Source: Cyclospora cayetanensis (lineage: Eukaryota; Apicomplexa; Conoidasida; Eucoccidiorida; Eimeriidae). Taken from it: 41,589 nucleotides of DNA. Each line of letters opens with the position of its first letter. Positions within the stretch are counted from its first letter, which is position 1. A program made the position numbers and the translations under genes. The notes beneath the pieces are model-generated. The model did not search any database, was not told the DNA's origin, and saw only the letters and a program-made list of their open reading frames with translations. This document shows, one piece after another, positions 11,249-23,480 of this stretch. The stretch spans positions 1 to 41,589 of the forward strand of contig NW_020312212.1 of assembly GCF_002999335.1 (NCBI RefSeq), read 5' to 3'.

Positions 11249-13328
11249 CTACAGCAAAAATGGTAATTCTGCAGCCTCCTCTCCTCCGCCGAAATATACA
11301 CCTCCAAATTCCTTGGTATTTACAATGCTATATGCTATATATCCTAACATACCACAACGAAACGGACACACATCTAGCCCTTTACGAGGCTAAGTCCCCA
11401 CTAGGCAGTTGAAATCAGGTAACGAATCCCTATGAGATCGGCCTGGCTTCTTTTTACGTACCGGGCCACAGTAGGCTTCTCACAGTAACGCAGTTGCTAA
11501 CTGGGTCGAACCGCGTGGCCCAAGAACCTGCACAACGACACAATGAAGCCTTGTGGATGCTTCCGTTCGAAGGCTTGTATCAACAACCGTCCATGCTCCA
11601 CCAAAGAACAGCGGTTTTGTGTATTATGGAGGCGCCATTGAAGTGCATGTTCTTCACCAGAGAAACTCAGTATTCTCGGTCTTAATCCATCTTAAATCAT
11701 ATAACATGATATTGACATTTTAGAACGTAACGGTCAAACGTAAAAGCCGCTAACCTCTGGGCACATCTGCTTGCAAAGATTGTAAGAACTCTGTAGTGAA
11801 CTGTGAAAGAAAACACCAGCATCGATGCTTAGGAGTCAGTTGGTTGCTGGATTCCCGTATATCACAACTTATTTGTCTTCAAAGATTTGCAGGCTTCCAG
11901 TACAGGTGGACTTCTGGATGCTTACCTGGTAGTCTTTGGATATTTGTGCTCTCAGCGCCTCAACTGCACAGAAAAGCTCAGGTCTGGAGAGTCAATGACG
12001 CGCATTTAGGCATTAGTGCTTTTTCATTGAGCATGCATCGTAACAGTTCGTATTTTTGCTAAGCTACAGGCGCAACTTATTTTTGTAGGATGCTGCCTAC
12101 GATCCTCAGCAGGTCTAAAGTGGACCCAAGAAGACAAGTTCTCTGCTTCTTCAAAGGTGAGTCCTGCGCCATGCCAGAAACATATTTTCCACTAAATCGT
12201 CCAATAATACAGACTATAGCCTGCCAAAAAAAACACTACAGGTCACAGAAGCATATGTTTCCTGCAGTCCTAGTAGGCGTTCTTTGGTCCTCAACCTCCC
12301 AGCCAAAGGCGAGTCGTGACAAGTGTGGCAGCAGCAATATAAGCTGCAAACCTCCTGCAGGAATGTGTACCCTTGAATTCAGGGGCTGGGATGACTTTGC
12401 TGCCATGAAGGCGATGGGCTCCTCGAGGGACCGCTGCAGTAGCGAAGTCGATGCGTTTCACCAAACTGGATAGGTAAAGGGTCTCAGCTATATCTTGTTC
12501 TTTGTCTTCATCTGCTTACAGACACCGTATGTTCATACAAGGCACTGCGGCATCCTGTTTTCAATGCAAATATACGCATGGGAAAGTCACATGCAGGTAA
12601 TTGGCTCCTTGCTACACAATCCTTCCTCCGTTGTGGAACTTGCCGCCTCCCTCTTCTTCATCGCTTTGAGGAGAACGGAAAAGTCGTTTACTCTCCTCTG
12701 CGTTTGACGTACATAAAGCAGTTTTATAATGGCATTTGTACCTGTCACCAGTGCGCTGTATTCCAGCTTAGAGTCGTCAAACATACTATTTTGTGTTATT
12801 TTGGAGAGTCACCAAGATATGGAATTTTTCGGGAAGGGTCGCCCAGAAGCAAAACATTTTTTCCGCTTTTGTCCAATCCCGGTACGTTGCATTCCGGCAA
12901 TGGTCGGAATTCAAAGCGGCCAGTGCTGAAGGCGGAATACAGCGACAATGCTTTTTAATAAGTAAACATATCCAGACTCCAATTAGCAGAATAAGGAGGG
13001 GTGCATCAACTGCATGCTTTCATTCAAAGGGTATTTTTAGCTTTAGAAAAGTGGGTGGTAAGGACTCTTTGGTTTGGGAGAAAGGTTTATCCTACCTCCA
13101 AAACATCTTCTTCTTGGGAAATATATAATCACTATCCTCGAGCATATATGCAATGTAGTAGTCATCGATACCGCCGTTGATCCTCCCCCAGAAGAATGCC
13201 TTCCCCTTTCCCTCTTTTTCTTGCAGCGTGAAGAGGGCTACCTGAAGCGAAGTCAGCTCGTATACGTTTAGGGTGTTCCCAGCACTACTCAAATGCCTGA
13301 GTCCAGACTCAAGACTAGAGGCCTCCAT
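11249..13328 (-). CDS. RSPH9: Radial spoke head protein 9 homologue, complete, nine exons
   Basis: Minus-strand exons: 13328-13096, 12925-12813, 12511-12371, 12163-12101, 11963-11926, 11800-11755, 11651-11528, 11478-11462 and 11334-11249. All have GT-AG borders and every phase agrees. They sum to 861 nt, or 286 residues; human RSPH9 has 276. Family landmarks come in order: 'FFWGRINGGIDDYYIA', 'LLLGDPSRKIPYL', 'LVKRIDFATAAVPRG', 'GLTFEEAENLSSWVHFRP', 'FLQSLQADVPR', 'SLLWP', then 'FGGVYFGGGEE' with C-terminal 'LPFLL'. RSP9 is a structural part of the radial spoke head in motile 9+2 axonemes; in a coccidian this means the flagellated male gamete. The start is the first ATG, with context ccATGG. 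It is divergent from the gene at 14158. The eighth exon is only 17 nt and one flanking intron only 49 nt, so automated models may miss them. Confidence 0.93.
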
Positions 13329-14157
13329 GGTAGACCTCTGCTAGCTCCTGCTTGCCACTTCTCACGAATGACAAGGAATGGAGACTATTTAGTGCATCGA
13401 ACTCCACAGGTGCCCAGCGAAGTTTTGTTCCTTTATGCAGAGATGCCGTAACATGCAGCCTTTTCTTAGAGTGCTTTGCACGGGAACGATTCCTCTTTCT
13501 TTGACGGTTTTGCCTCTCGCCAAATGAGGCTGCAACGGGATGCCATGGACACCACACCAACACGTAGTTCTGGCCAGAAAGGCTTCACTCCTCCGTTTTC
13601 TGGGATAATACCGTTTAGAAGTTACTTTAGCCACTTCTTTAATCTTTATTTTGAGAGGGCTAGCCCTATTGCATGTCGTCTGTGGGAGCCGAACCAAGGT
13701 TACCTATGGCGCAGGAGGCGTCCGGGTCGAGCGCTTCAAAGTATATTTTCTCCCTTTCCTACTAAAAAATTCTAAACTAAGGCAGACTACATGGCTACAG
13801 CTTTAATTGCTCTTGTAATTTGCTAGAAAACGAAAAAGAAACTTGGAAATGCTGGGTAATACCCTCACTGATGGGAAGGCTTCCATTTTTGGTGACCCTC
13901 CTGTGACCCTCGTCCCTCAAGGCTAGGTCATTGCCCGGCTAATCTCATTTAGCCTTAAATATTAAGTTATTTTGATGAAATACCTCTTCTCTGCCATATA
14001 TTCCTCCCTATTTTTGGCTTTATAGCGTTGTAACCACTGCAGAGCCCCCATGTATCCTTGCCTCCGCCTTCCATGCCTTGATTATCATAGAATTCTTTGC
14101 TCTTTTCTGATGATCTAAGCCTTGAAGGGGCCAACCACCCGACTAAATGTCAGAACG
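13329..14157. other. Divergent intergenic region between RSP9 and the coiled-coil gene
   Basis: The two flanking genes point away from each other, so this 0.8 kb probably holds both promoters and 5'UTRs. Open frames on both strands (about 13315-13697 minus, 13476-13775 plus) have no recognisable domain, and neither joins a neighbour in phase. No conserved motif was identified. Confidence 0.4.
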
Positions 14158-16521
14158 ATGAGCAACTTCCGCAGCTTATCTGGGCCCTGGCCCGACCTGA
14201 CCCCACCCCGTGAAGCCGTACACTTAAGGCAAAGTTATGATTCCCTCCGATCCCAGCTGTTACCATCTGATGAGCCCCTGAATCTCTTTGCTTCGAGCCC
14301 GCTGTCTTTCTCTGAAGGCTTCCAGCACAATAAAGGCCTTGTAGGGTCTACTTGTGCTGTGGCTTCATTATGCGTCAAGAGTTCCAGGGGAGTCTCAAGT
14401 AAAGAATTTCATACCCCGCAAAACACATTTACATCTGGGCATAGGACCAACACAAAAGGTTGCCACCAGAATGTCCGATCTTGGCATGATAAAACACTTT
14501 GTACCCCAGGGTGCCCTACCGCTGTGTTGCGTACACATTCTTTGCCTGTCGGATCACCTTCCTTCCCCCGCGAACCAGAAAGGGAAAGGAATCTTGCCAC
14601 TAATGCTACTACAGACGAGAGGATAACCTCTAAATTCAATACTGATGGGGCGCTGGGTGCAGCAGCAATCTCTGAAGGCAGGCTCGCTGACCTCCCTCCG
14701 TCCACCCCACGAAACCATGCTGGGCATGGGGCGCAGAGGAGCCAGAGTAGCGAGTGTTTGAGGGCTACCCCTCATAAATCCCATTTAAACGCGTTTTTGG
14801 ACACCAGAGCATGCTCAAGAAATCATCAGTTGGAATACTGCATTCCGATGGAGGTCGAGGCTTTACTTTTACGGCTAAAGCACCGCAGCTACAACAATGG
14901 GGCGACAACATTTAGTTGGCGGAGGCTGCACGGGCGACCAGCTGGCGCAGATTGTACAGCTCACAATAGACGCAGCTATACGAGAGGAATATGGAAGTGG
15001 GAAGGGGGTATGATGGTGTCCCTTGATGATCAAAAACTAAGTACCCTTCGGCAGGAGGCGTTGAACCGAGTTAGAGAACGGGCACGAGGAGCCAGGCAAA
15101 AGCAGCAGCAACAGCTGCTGCATAATCAGTTGCAACAACAGCAGCAGCAACAACGAAGTCGAGTGCTGGCGCAGCAGCTCAGAAAACGCACCCTACAGAG
15201 GATCAGAGAGAAGAGTTTGAAGCAAGAGGAGAAGCGGCAGGAAGAGCTGCTAATGCAAAAGCAGATGATGCTTGAAGCCGAAGTACAGAGGCAATACTGC
15301 ACGCAGCATCGAAGAGCTTTGCAGAATCGACTGGTGCAGCAGCAGCGCGAGATAGAACGTAAAATACGGATGCACGCAGAGGAGAGCCTTCGCCATTCCA
15401 TGGAAGCAAAGGCAAGGACACGCCAGCGCGGGTATAAAGGCGGAGGAAGATACGATCATGCCCCCATAGTCTTCCTAAGATATCCCTATGACTTTTACTG
15501 CCTTCAAGGAGCTTCAACTTAGCTTTTTCATCGGTCTCCTCTCATGTCCCTTCTAGCATATTCCACTGGGCAAGCATCCTGAAGGTCCTTTGCAGTGTTT
15601 ATCCACTAGTGCCTCATTACGTTTGCCGTGCAATTCTTCAATTCAGATGCCCACTCTCTTTGCCAAACAGTTCCTTCCATTGAACGAGTTTTGTTGGTCT
15701 CTGCAGGAGAAAACTCTACCTGAACTAGAGGCCTTCCGACGTAGGACTGTAAAGCGACTGCAGGTAAAGCCGTAAGATTAGATCGATACAAGGGCTAGGA
15801 TCTCGAAGCAAGTGTTCCATGCAGAAAAACATACCTAGAAAGCAAAGTGAAAAAAAAACATCCGACGCCGCAGTAGCTGGGTGTTCATTTGTAGCATTAT
15901 GTTTTAAAGGAAGCAATGACACTTGAAATACCAAAAAATTCAAAAGGGAGGAGGATTTTATGACATAGTATTTATAAGATGGTCGGATTGCTTTAGCTTG
16001 TAGGAATCAGCGCTCTTTATAGGCCTTCTTCAAAAGGCAGAAATACAACGCCGCACGGTGCACTTGCAAGGCACATGAAGAAAGCAAAAGATAAATGATA
16101 CGATCACGGCTAAGGGCTCAACGGCAAAGCTTCATACTGAGTTTGCGTTTAGTGCAAGCTGAACAGAATTACAGTATCCATAGCTCTTTGTCGTCTTTGG
16201 TTCCTGCAGAGATATGCTGCATCATTACTCTCCCCAGCTGATCTGCCTACGAAATGCGACGGTGTACCCCAGAAAGATGACCCTAGGGTAGGTATCGCAG
16301 CGACTTGCTGTTCCATAGCTTTCCCTTTCTCTGTTTTCCCTGCCCTACACAAGCGTGTCATATTAACAACATTCATGCGCGGATCTATTTGTATTGCTTG
16401 TTTGCGGCGCTTCTCCGTTTTCGTGGGGCCACCTTCGTTTTAGGCTACTGAGGGGCCATTGCGAGCATTGACTCGCCTTCGAAAGCAACGGCGCATCAGA
16501 AGCGAATTCTTTCAAGTGTGA
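14158..16521 (+). CDS. Gln-rich coiled-coil protein, four exons
   Basis: Exons 14158-15431, 15610-15763, 16210-16287 and 16444-16521 splice in matching phase (2, then 0, then 0) to 527 residues. Residues 1-280 are Ser/Pro/Arg-rich and probably disordered. About 285-425 form a long charged helix rich in Gln, Arg and Glu, with Q tracts near 316-335, typical of a coiled coil. The C-terminal exons are basic ('ALTRLRKQRRIRSEFF'). The start is the first ATG after an in-frame TAA at 14116-14118. No catalytic domain is seen. Such proteins are often cytoskeletal or centrosomal, and the RSP9 neighbour is suggestive, but no function can be assigned. It is convergent with the gene ending at 17415. Confidence 0.75.
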
Positions 16522-17414
16522 AGAGGCGTACCTAGAAACCTCATCAATGAACAAGTGGCCCTACTCCTGTGCAGAAGAGGCCCTCCAGCTTGCCGGTGCT
16601 TGGGAGTCCCGTCAAACATATTTTATATAAGAATGTCTGATAAAATCGGGAAACCGGTCGGGATACCCCCTTTTCTGCGACCAAGCAGCATCGCTATCCC
16701 TGCTTTGCCTCAAGCTGCAGGCTATATATCCTGAAGCTCTATCATTCTGCATAAATTCTTCTTGTATACCTCTAGCTGCTGTTGGTTTATTCAATACGGA
16801 GTATCATACTAAGAGATGCCGACTCTGCTACGCCTGTGTATGGATTGGCCATCACAAGAACACCAGCGTGGTCACACATGAACTTCTCTCCGGACCATAT
16901 TACGATGAGGAAATGTCATACGGGAAAATTTAATTGTAGCGAGAAGAAATAGGAAATGCCCACAGGCAGCGTTTCAAACAGTGTTAACATTCGACGGATA
17001 TGCATTTCGACGACAGATCCTGCCACCAAATTCTGCAGGACCTAGCTATCCGATGCACACTAAGATTATTCTTGAAGCTGTGTGCTATGATGGGCGTGTG
17101 TGGCGGGGTTGTTACTGGGGCGGCGTGGCATATCACTGCCTGCTGTCTACAATGCACATTGCGTAATCAGTGCAGCCATACCCTACTACATGATTATCTT
17201 GAAAAACGGAAACTTTGGGCTTACCAGCTACTATTTACGCCTCTATAAATGCTCACTGTGGCAACTGAGATGCAGCCTGTAAGAAACAAAGTGACCTTCA
17301 TTTGACTCCTTTCGCCCTATTAAAGTTGCATCCCCAGAACCATTGGGGCCGCTTTCTTTTGAATGCATTCAATAACCATTGTAAGCATTCAAACCTATCC
17401 TTTGGATTCTATAA
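16522..17414. other. Convergent intergenic region
   Basis: This is the space between the 3' ends of the coiled-coil gene and the minus-strand TPR-like gene. Short frames at 16612-16794 and 16981-17282 lack domain signal and splice context. Nothing supported was found apart from probable 3'UTRs. Confidence 0.5.
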
Positions 17415-20050
17415 CTAAATGGCATTCTGGTTAGCCCTAATATACCCTTGGAGTGCCTGTTGAAAGGTGCGTACCCATTGTTCGCATGCTTCTCCGGATG
17501 TGGAGCCTGCGTTGGGTACTTCTTTCTGAAGTTGTATTCGCTGTCTCATGCATGGCATTAGACTAAGGTTCACAAGACGGTGCAGATCCTGAGGATGCAT
17601 GTTTTCACCCCATTTTAAGTGCTTCGGCCTGCTATACCGGGCCTGCAGCTCTTGCAGCAGTAGCAGGTCATCTTCTACTCGATCCAGCGCCTCCCTACAG
17701 CAGTGCCAGTGCAAATTGCACAAAGTCAAAAGCATCGTAATATGGCTTCTTTGGTTGTTCAATATTGAATTGTGCTTGAACCATAATATATGAAGGAGGT
17801 GGGAATGGACTACTGCATTTAACACAGCAGGCAAGAGTTGTGTGCGCTAAGCTGTGACTGTCTTGCAGTAGTGATGACTACTTTGGAGGCGCACTTGATT
17901 TTGGCGCAGCGTCGGCGTCCGTCTTCTGCGTGGTTATATCCCCGTAGGCTAGCATAACACAATAGAGACCCGAGGTGGCCTCTGACCTCCTCAAGTTCTC
18001 TCTCTGCAGGCACACCAGGAGCCAGATCTGGTATACTTATATTACCATGTGTGTGCAGACTACTACATGAGCAAGGCAGCTCTAATACCTTTTGTAAACA
18101 TGGTGCGCAAAACTCTACCCTCCGACTCACCTGCAGCAACAAACATGCGACGTGAAAAGTATTGCCTTGAACGCAGGTATCTGCCTCTCACATCTAGTTT
18201 GCGTTTAGTTCCCTCACAGCATGAAGCTGTTGTCGGAGAGCTTAGCAGCTTTTTTCTTCTGGGGCCTCCTAGAACCTCCATTATTTCCCACGTATGAGCA
18301 ATACAGCCACCAGATAGCCCTTGATGCTGCGCCAACATCAGGGCTTCTTGCAATGTCCGTGTTGCAAGGAAAGCGCACCCCTCATCCCAATATCGTATGG
18401 ATAGGTTGTATATACTAGCTAGGCGATAGGGAGAGAAGGACTGCCCGACGGACTCCTCCACAACTCTCTCCTTGCAAGCTGGCAGTAGGGTACTTGGTTG
18501 CAACACCTGTCCCACATCGCTGAAACTCGCTTGTCGATTTTGAGTGTGAAATGAATATTTCATTTGTTCCCTACGGATCCATTCTCTCTGCACTTTTGAA
18601 AGGTGCTGATACCGCTCTTCATTAGCTGGCACACTATCCTGGTGGCGCTTTTGCACGCTCTTCCGCTGGCGTCTTTCCGATCTATCTTCGGGGCTAGATT
18701 TGATGCTCTCTGCTTCGCAAACAAGTCAGGCAAAGTCGCTTGGAGGAAATCCAGGTTGCCTAATCCTAGATAGATGGAATAAATCACGAACTATGTACAG
18801 TTATGTTGCACATCTTCACTGGGGAAAAGGGGGGTGTTAACCTTTTAATACAATACTTTGCCGTTTGTTTTGACCCTAATTAGTTCTCTTCACTGATACA
18901 CGCAGCTGATCAGTATAAAGAAAACGTGCAACCCAGACGGTCTAATAGACGGAGCAGAGTAAGCAAAGGAACGGTGCTCTGTGGGTCCACAGTAGCCAAA
19001 AAGAATCATCGCTGGTCGAGGTGACCTCCTTCGAAGCTACTGATGCAAGCAAGAATCCTGCCTTTTTAGATGAATGTAAGACCATAAGTCCATAGTATGA
19101 AAGAACAAAGCCAGAGTTTCCCACTAAAAGTGAGATGAACATGCTCGACACACAAGCCAAAGGCGGAGTGCCAGCTCTATGCCAGCGACCTGCAGTGATT
19201 CAGAAATTACACTATACTATCAACAACAACAGCAGAGGCAAAAGATTACGCCTGTGGCAGTGGAAAGGTAGTAACTGTACAATATGCATGCATTGCATGC
19301 GATGTAGGAACAGAGTGGGTGTTCTTACTGTGGGAAGGATCGGTGTGGCCAGACGCGTCCTCAGTATTTTCCTCAGCGTCCATGCAGAGAAGGTGCATTG
19401 TCTTTAGCTGCTATAACTGCTATTGACTCCCCAGTACTATTGCCTCCTCCTACCCTTTATCACGGACACTCGATACTCGAGTTTGTGGGAATAGATAGTG
19501 GCATATGGCTAAAGCACACAAAACTGTCTCCGAATCACATAAAATCTCGTAATATCCTTATCGCCTCACGTAGTACACATGATTGCATCTGAAACATCTA
19601 TGTACCTGCTCCGACGCCAGCAAATCCAACCTCGAGACACAGCACTCCTGCTATCTGACAGCACTCCCAATCTATTCCTGAATACCTTACCAAAGTATCT
19701 GTGTATTTGTTCCTCCAACATTCAATTTACTCCCAGATGCCCCCCGGGTATTTCATCCCCCTTGTGGGGGTCTTTCGGCAATCTATCCGAGCCCAAACTT
19801 TCGCACCTTGGGGAAAGCTCCATGCAGCCTTGTAACATCTTCCTGGTTGTATCCTTATATAAGACTTTCACGCGAAATTACATTAAAGTAGAACCGTGTA
19901 AAGTGCTGCTGCTGGGTTGCCATTCTCCAAGGATTTGTCATCCTGAGGGAACGACGCGTACGCAGATGACCCTGCCGAGGTTGTTGCGCCGGCACTCAAC
20001 TAAATTCCCAATGGCTCAAGGAACTGAATCCGGATAGGCCATTACTAAAA
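17415..20050 (-). CDS. TPR-like protein, possibly APC5-related; 5' exons unresolved
   Basis: Well-supported minus-strand exons: about 18709-18276, 18027-17882 and 17694-17415 (stop). Phases agree if the first uses the donor after 'EIMEG'-like codon GAG at 18276. The first contains a TPR-like helix pair with 'TLQEALMLAQHQGL', 'GGCIAHT' and then 'IWLLVCLQREN', resembling the first TPR of anaphase-promoting complex subunit 5 (LxEAIxxAQExxD..CL..xxxWLxxL). The rest of APC5 is absent: the protein ends about 140 residues later, so the name is only a suggestion. Coding-like pieces at about 19122-19038, 19665-19590 and 19990-19870 on the same strand may be upstream exons. No start codon could be fixed. 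The last exon is helical and acidic-basic ('RVEDDLLLLQELQARYS'). Confidence 0.55.
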
Positions 20051-21354
20051 TGAGTCGGTATCAAAATGAGAGAACTGCAGCATCTTGGTAAAGAGTCTGA
20101 GATTGCTCGAGCTCAGCTTGCTTGCATGTGGCCATGCTCGAGGTAAGCTTGGGCAGCCTCCCGGTAAATGCATGATCATGATAGATTAATTAATTTTGCT
20201 GGTGATGCAAATTTGTATATGGATAGGCAAATGCATGAACATATTTGCCAAATCGCGAAGTTGGGAATCCAAAAACTGCAAGGCACTTGAGCCGCTGGTG
20301 TCACAATCAGGACAATGCAACAGCCATAGCTCGGCATGGCATACCCATACTTTGGCTTTGCTGCCTTCTTGTCTGCTAAACTAGCTTAGAAATGACATTT
20401 AGACAGAGTGCGCGAGCTGCACTACCCTGTCTTTGCGCGGCGCACATGACCCTAGTCCTCTGTACACGCTGAGCAGGGTTTTGTGGCACGAAGTTTTTTG
20501 AAGTTAGCATAGCACAAAATATTTTCAAAATCACACCCAGTTTTTTGCGAGCTCAACGGGCCAACACAACGCTGTTATTGGCAATAATGGATCCAATATC
20601 ATAACATTCTGGGGAGGAAGCACTTGTTAGGCTCGAAAATTCATGAGAGTATCTTAATTCCATGCCTGATTCTTGAAGTGGCATTTCTCTAACCAGCTTC
20701 TATTGAAATGGTCATTGAATTCTTATATCAGACAGCTACTTAGGGAATAATACGCATGATGCTTTTACAGCGCATCTTCCATAGTTTGTAGGGAAAATAT
20801 TAACGCTTCGTTTCCTACTGATCGTATTATACGCTTGCTGTAGCTCGCTAAGATACAGATGGTCAATTTCTGCTACAATAGGTATATTACTAAGAATTAG
20901 CAAACAACTGAACATTTGTTCATTCTACTTTCATATATCATTCATTGCAGAGTAATTTTGGCTCGACGTGGTTGGACTTACATGTTGCGCGCATGCGCGA
21001 TAGACGCTGATCAGCTAGCTAAGAACGCTTGAAATTCTTAAAGGGTGCAGCTACGCCCACTCTAGCTGGCCCGCCCTTTTCTCTCTAGTTGGCGACTCGG
21101 GGGGCCGCAGGCATGCGGAGGAGGGCGCCCTCTGAAAAACACTCAACAATCATTAATCAAGCTTGCTTCGAGTTTGGAGCTAATTGCCCCTACAGAGACC
21201 TTCGATGAAGCCTGTACACGTTCTTGTGCTTTAGACGGCCGTAAAATTTGCTTCATGTTGCATGTGCAATAAATATGAGTACGTGGAATTGTCCCGAGTC
21301 TAAACACACCTACCAGCTGGCTCGCGCCACGTGCTCTGGGCTAGTCAATTGACC

Positions 21355-21699
21355 ATGCAAAGGTTTGCTCGTATGTTGAATAAGTTTCGAAGTGGGGTCA
21401 TTTCTATTTTATCAGAATTGATGGTATCTGCTGAAGCGCTTAATTCACATATGCAGCAGTGCTTAGACAAGAATGCTCGGGGGCACAGCAACGTGCACCC
21501 CAAAAGTCCCGTGTGGCCGCATAATAAAACTTTGCAGGATGAGGACACAGAAAAGAAATCTTATTTGAGTAGGCACTCAAAAAAGCCTCTGTTTGGGCGT
21601 AGATATGGTTTGGCGCCAAAAGCTCTTGGGAAAAGCACGAGAGCAGTGTCCCAAAAGCCTTTTCCCCATTCTTCCTGTACGCCACTGTTTGATGTTTAG
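21355..21699 (+). CDS. Possible small basic protein, single exon
   Basis: ATG 21355 opens 114 codons ending at TAG 21697-21699. The N-terminus is an amphipathic helix ('MQRFARMLNKFRSGVISI') that could be a mitochondrial presequence; the remainder is Lys/Ser-rich and hydrophilic. No family is recognised. A long antisense frame (21748-21440) overlaps it, so chance openness cannot be excluded. A longer form from GTG 21331 is possible but unlikely in a eukaryote. Confidence 0.35.
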   Translation: MQRFARMLNKFRSGVISILSELMVSAEALNSHMQQCLDKNARGHSNVHPKSPVWPHNKTLQDEDTEKKSYLSRHSKKPLFGRRYGLAPKALGKSTRAVSQKPFPHSSCTPLFDV

Positions 21700-22556
21700 C
21701 TGACCATTCAAAATTTTCGGTAAGCCTTTCTCTGCTGCCCATCACCACATCTTGTCATATCGTCACACGTTAAAGATCAACACAAGAGAGCTGAAGGAGT
21801 AGCTAAGAAATTTTGCCACCTCCCTCGTACGTCGAATAGATATGCACTTGTACTTCCGCAAAATAGTTGAGGGCATACGTATGGGTTTACCGAACAAATC
21901 CTTTATTCCATAGAAAAGCGCACCACTCTAGTGAGCTTTAGCCGCTTCAATCGAGATTTGCGCTCTCAGAATAGGTGAGACGATATGTTGCATGGCCAAA
22001 CCAAAAGCAACTAACGAACACCCTTACCCAGCAAAAATAGATCGCAGCGTTGACTGCTTATCGCGCTGTTCAACAAGCCTGTATCTTTCCATAACGGTCC
22101 CATAGCCACCGGTTCTCATGTGGTGAAGTCTTTGGCCGTTGCATCAACATTAAGTAGTATCGCGTTTGTCCATAGCTTATTAGTACAGGGAAGCTCGTGA
22201 TATAGACTGCTGCGCACCTGTAACAGCAAGAAGACCTCAGGGTTTATTTAAAAAGATTTTTCGTCCCTAAAGGGCTTGCGCGTGCACCGGAGGCGAGTCC
22301 GTATTGCATTTCCGCCGAGCAGAAGACCAGGAGTTTTCGTTCTAAGACACACGCACTAAATCGAATAGCCATAAACACGAATTCCAGTGCCTAAAGGAAT
22401 TTGTTTATAGACTCAATATAGGGTGCGGCTTTAGAAATTGCATTCACTTTAGCGAATATCTTTAAACTCTAAATCTAGATGCCAAACGAGTCGCCATATT
22501 CTTCTTGGTACACGTTTCGCTCTGTTAATTAGTAAATCGATTAGATTGCTACACCG

Positions 22557-22780
22557 GGGCCCGATGCCCGGCGCAACTCAACCGGGTGCCAGGGTCACCT
22601 CTACCGTCCTGGAGAATTTGCACGTCTGGAGCTTCCTAGCACCTTCCCTCTTAGAATAAATTCTTCTTTTGAGAGCTCTTGGGGTCATCCTCTCCTTCAT
22701 GGCCTCAATTGCGATCCTTCATCCTGCAGCAGCCGGAGAGGCAAGCAGGGATGACCCCTAAACGAGCCATCGGGTCCCCA
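22557..22780. other. Nested inverted repeats, candidate structured RNA
   Basis: The arms 'ggggcccgatg' (22557-22567) and 'catcgggtcccc' (22769-22780) pair over 11 bp with one bulged base. Inside, 'ggggtcatcc' (22681-22690) pairs perfectly with 'ggatgacccc' (22749-22758) and continues as ctctcc/ggagag (22690-22695 with 22735-22740) across a 7-nt bulge. A third hairpin, 'gcccgg'/'ccgggt', lies near 22567-22594. This GC-rich block stands out from AT-richer flanks. No known RNA family (SRP, RNase P, U snRNAs) could be matched by eye, and an internal TTTT near 22668 argues against Pol III transcription of the whole. Confidence 0.35.
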
Positions 22781-23480
22781 CTAAGGGAATGCGCAGAATT
22801 GGTTACCGAGGCTATGCTGATAGATAAATAGAGAATATGCAGCCACATATACATGCGTCTGTAGCTAAGCTGACACGCATTCAGTGCGTAGGGTTCACTG
22901 ATCTCAACCCTCTACAGCCAAGCTGCAGCCATACTTATTCCTTTCTTTAGGAGATAAACTGGGATAAGGCTGAAAAGTACATATCCCCTTTCTTGCACAT
23001 CACTTTTTTTATCCAGGTCGTGAATAGGAGTGATTTAGAGACACAGTTGTCCGGGAGCCCCTCTGTAGGCTACCCTCTTCTCAAACCCTAGAAGGCTGTG
23101 CTGAGACGTAAACGGCTGAAGCTCTGATTTCACTCAGCTGTTGCAGCTGGATTACGCTCGACTATAAACTAGATTTTCCACGTGCGAGGCGAGAGAGGAC
23201 ACTGGTGAGACACGGCGGTGGCAAAGGGGGAACACGTGAACCAGCCATACAAAAACAATCAGATGCAATGAAAGCTCTATGAGCTTAAAAATAATGGCGG
23301 GACTAGGGAGGTGGACTCCGACGACGAAGTGCTGACGATTGAAATTCGCGTTGCATTCACTCCTGTGGTATAGTCTCTGCAATAGCAATTGCTGGAAGTC
23401 ACAAGCATACAGTTATGGTGTCTAAAGCACACATGACAGTTGTGTGAGGAACTGGAAAAACAGCTTATCAAGGAAGCACA

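Larger units (their letters stand above)
20051..23480. other. Long intergenic region with a few candidate elements
   Basis: About 3.4 kb separates the TPR-like gene from the F-box-like gene. It holds a single open frame at 21355-21699 and a nested inverted repeat at 22557-22780, both listed separately. The rest shows no coding-like frames with splice support. No tandem repeat or tRNA was recognised. Confidence 0.5.

Noticed and set aside
11494..11685. Plus-strand Cys-rich frame resembling the second half of a third TSP1 domain
   Set aside because: It is antisense to RSP9 exon 11651-11528, and no matching first half with a WxxW motif exists upstream.
12522..12958. Plus-strand open frame of about 140 codons with a CxxC...CxCxxC pattern
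   Set aside because: It is antisense to two well-supported exons and an intron of the RSP9 gene. The RSP9 splice phases and family motifs are much stronger evidence.
15126..15459. Cys-rich minus-strand frames
   Set aside because: They are reverse-strand shadows of the CAG/CAA glutamine codons in the coiled-coil gene (GCT/CTG read as Cys, Ala or Leu).
17707..17888. Minus-strand frame with 'SPFPPPSYIMVQAQF'
   Set aside because: It fits as intron sequence: removing 17881-17695 joins the flanking exons in phase, whereas keeping it leads to a stop.
20985..21010. Palindromic 'gcgcgcatgcgcg' motif
   Set aside because: Short alternating purine-pyrimidine run with no partner or repeat; too little to call a functional site.
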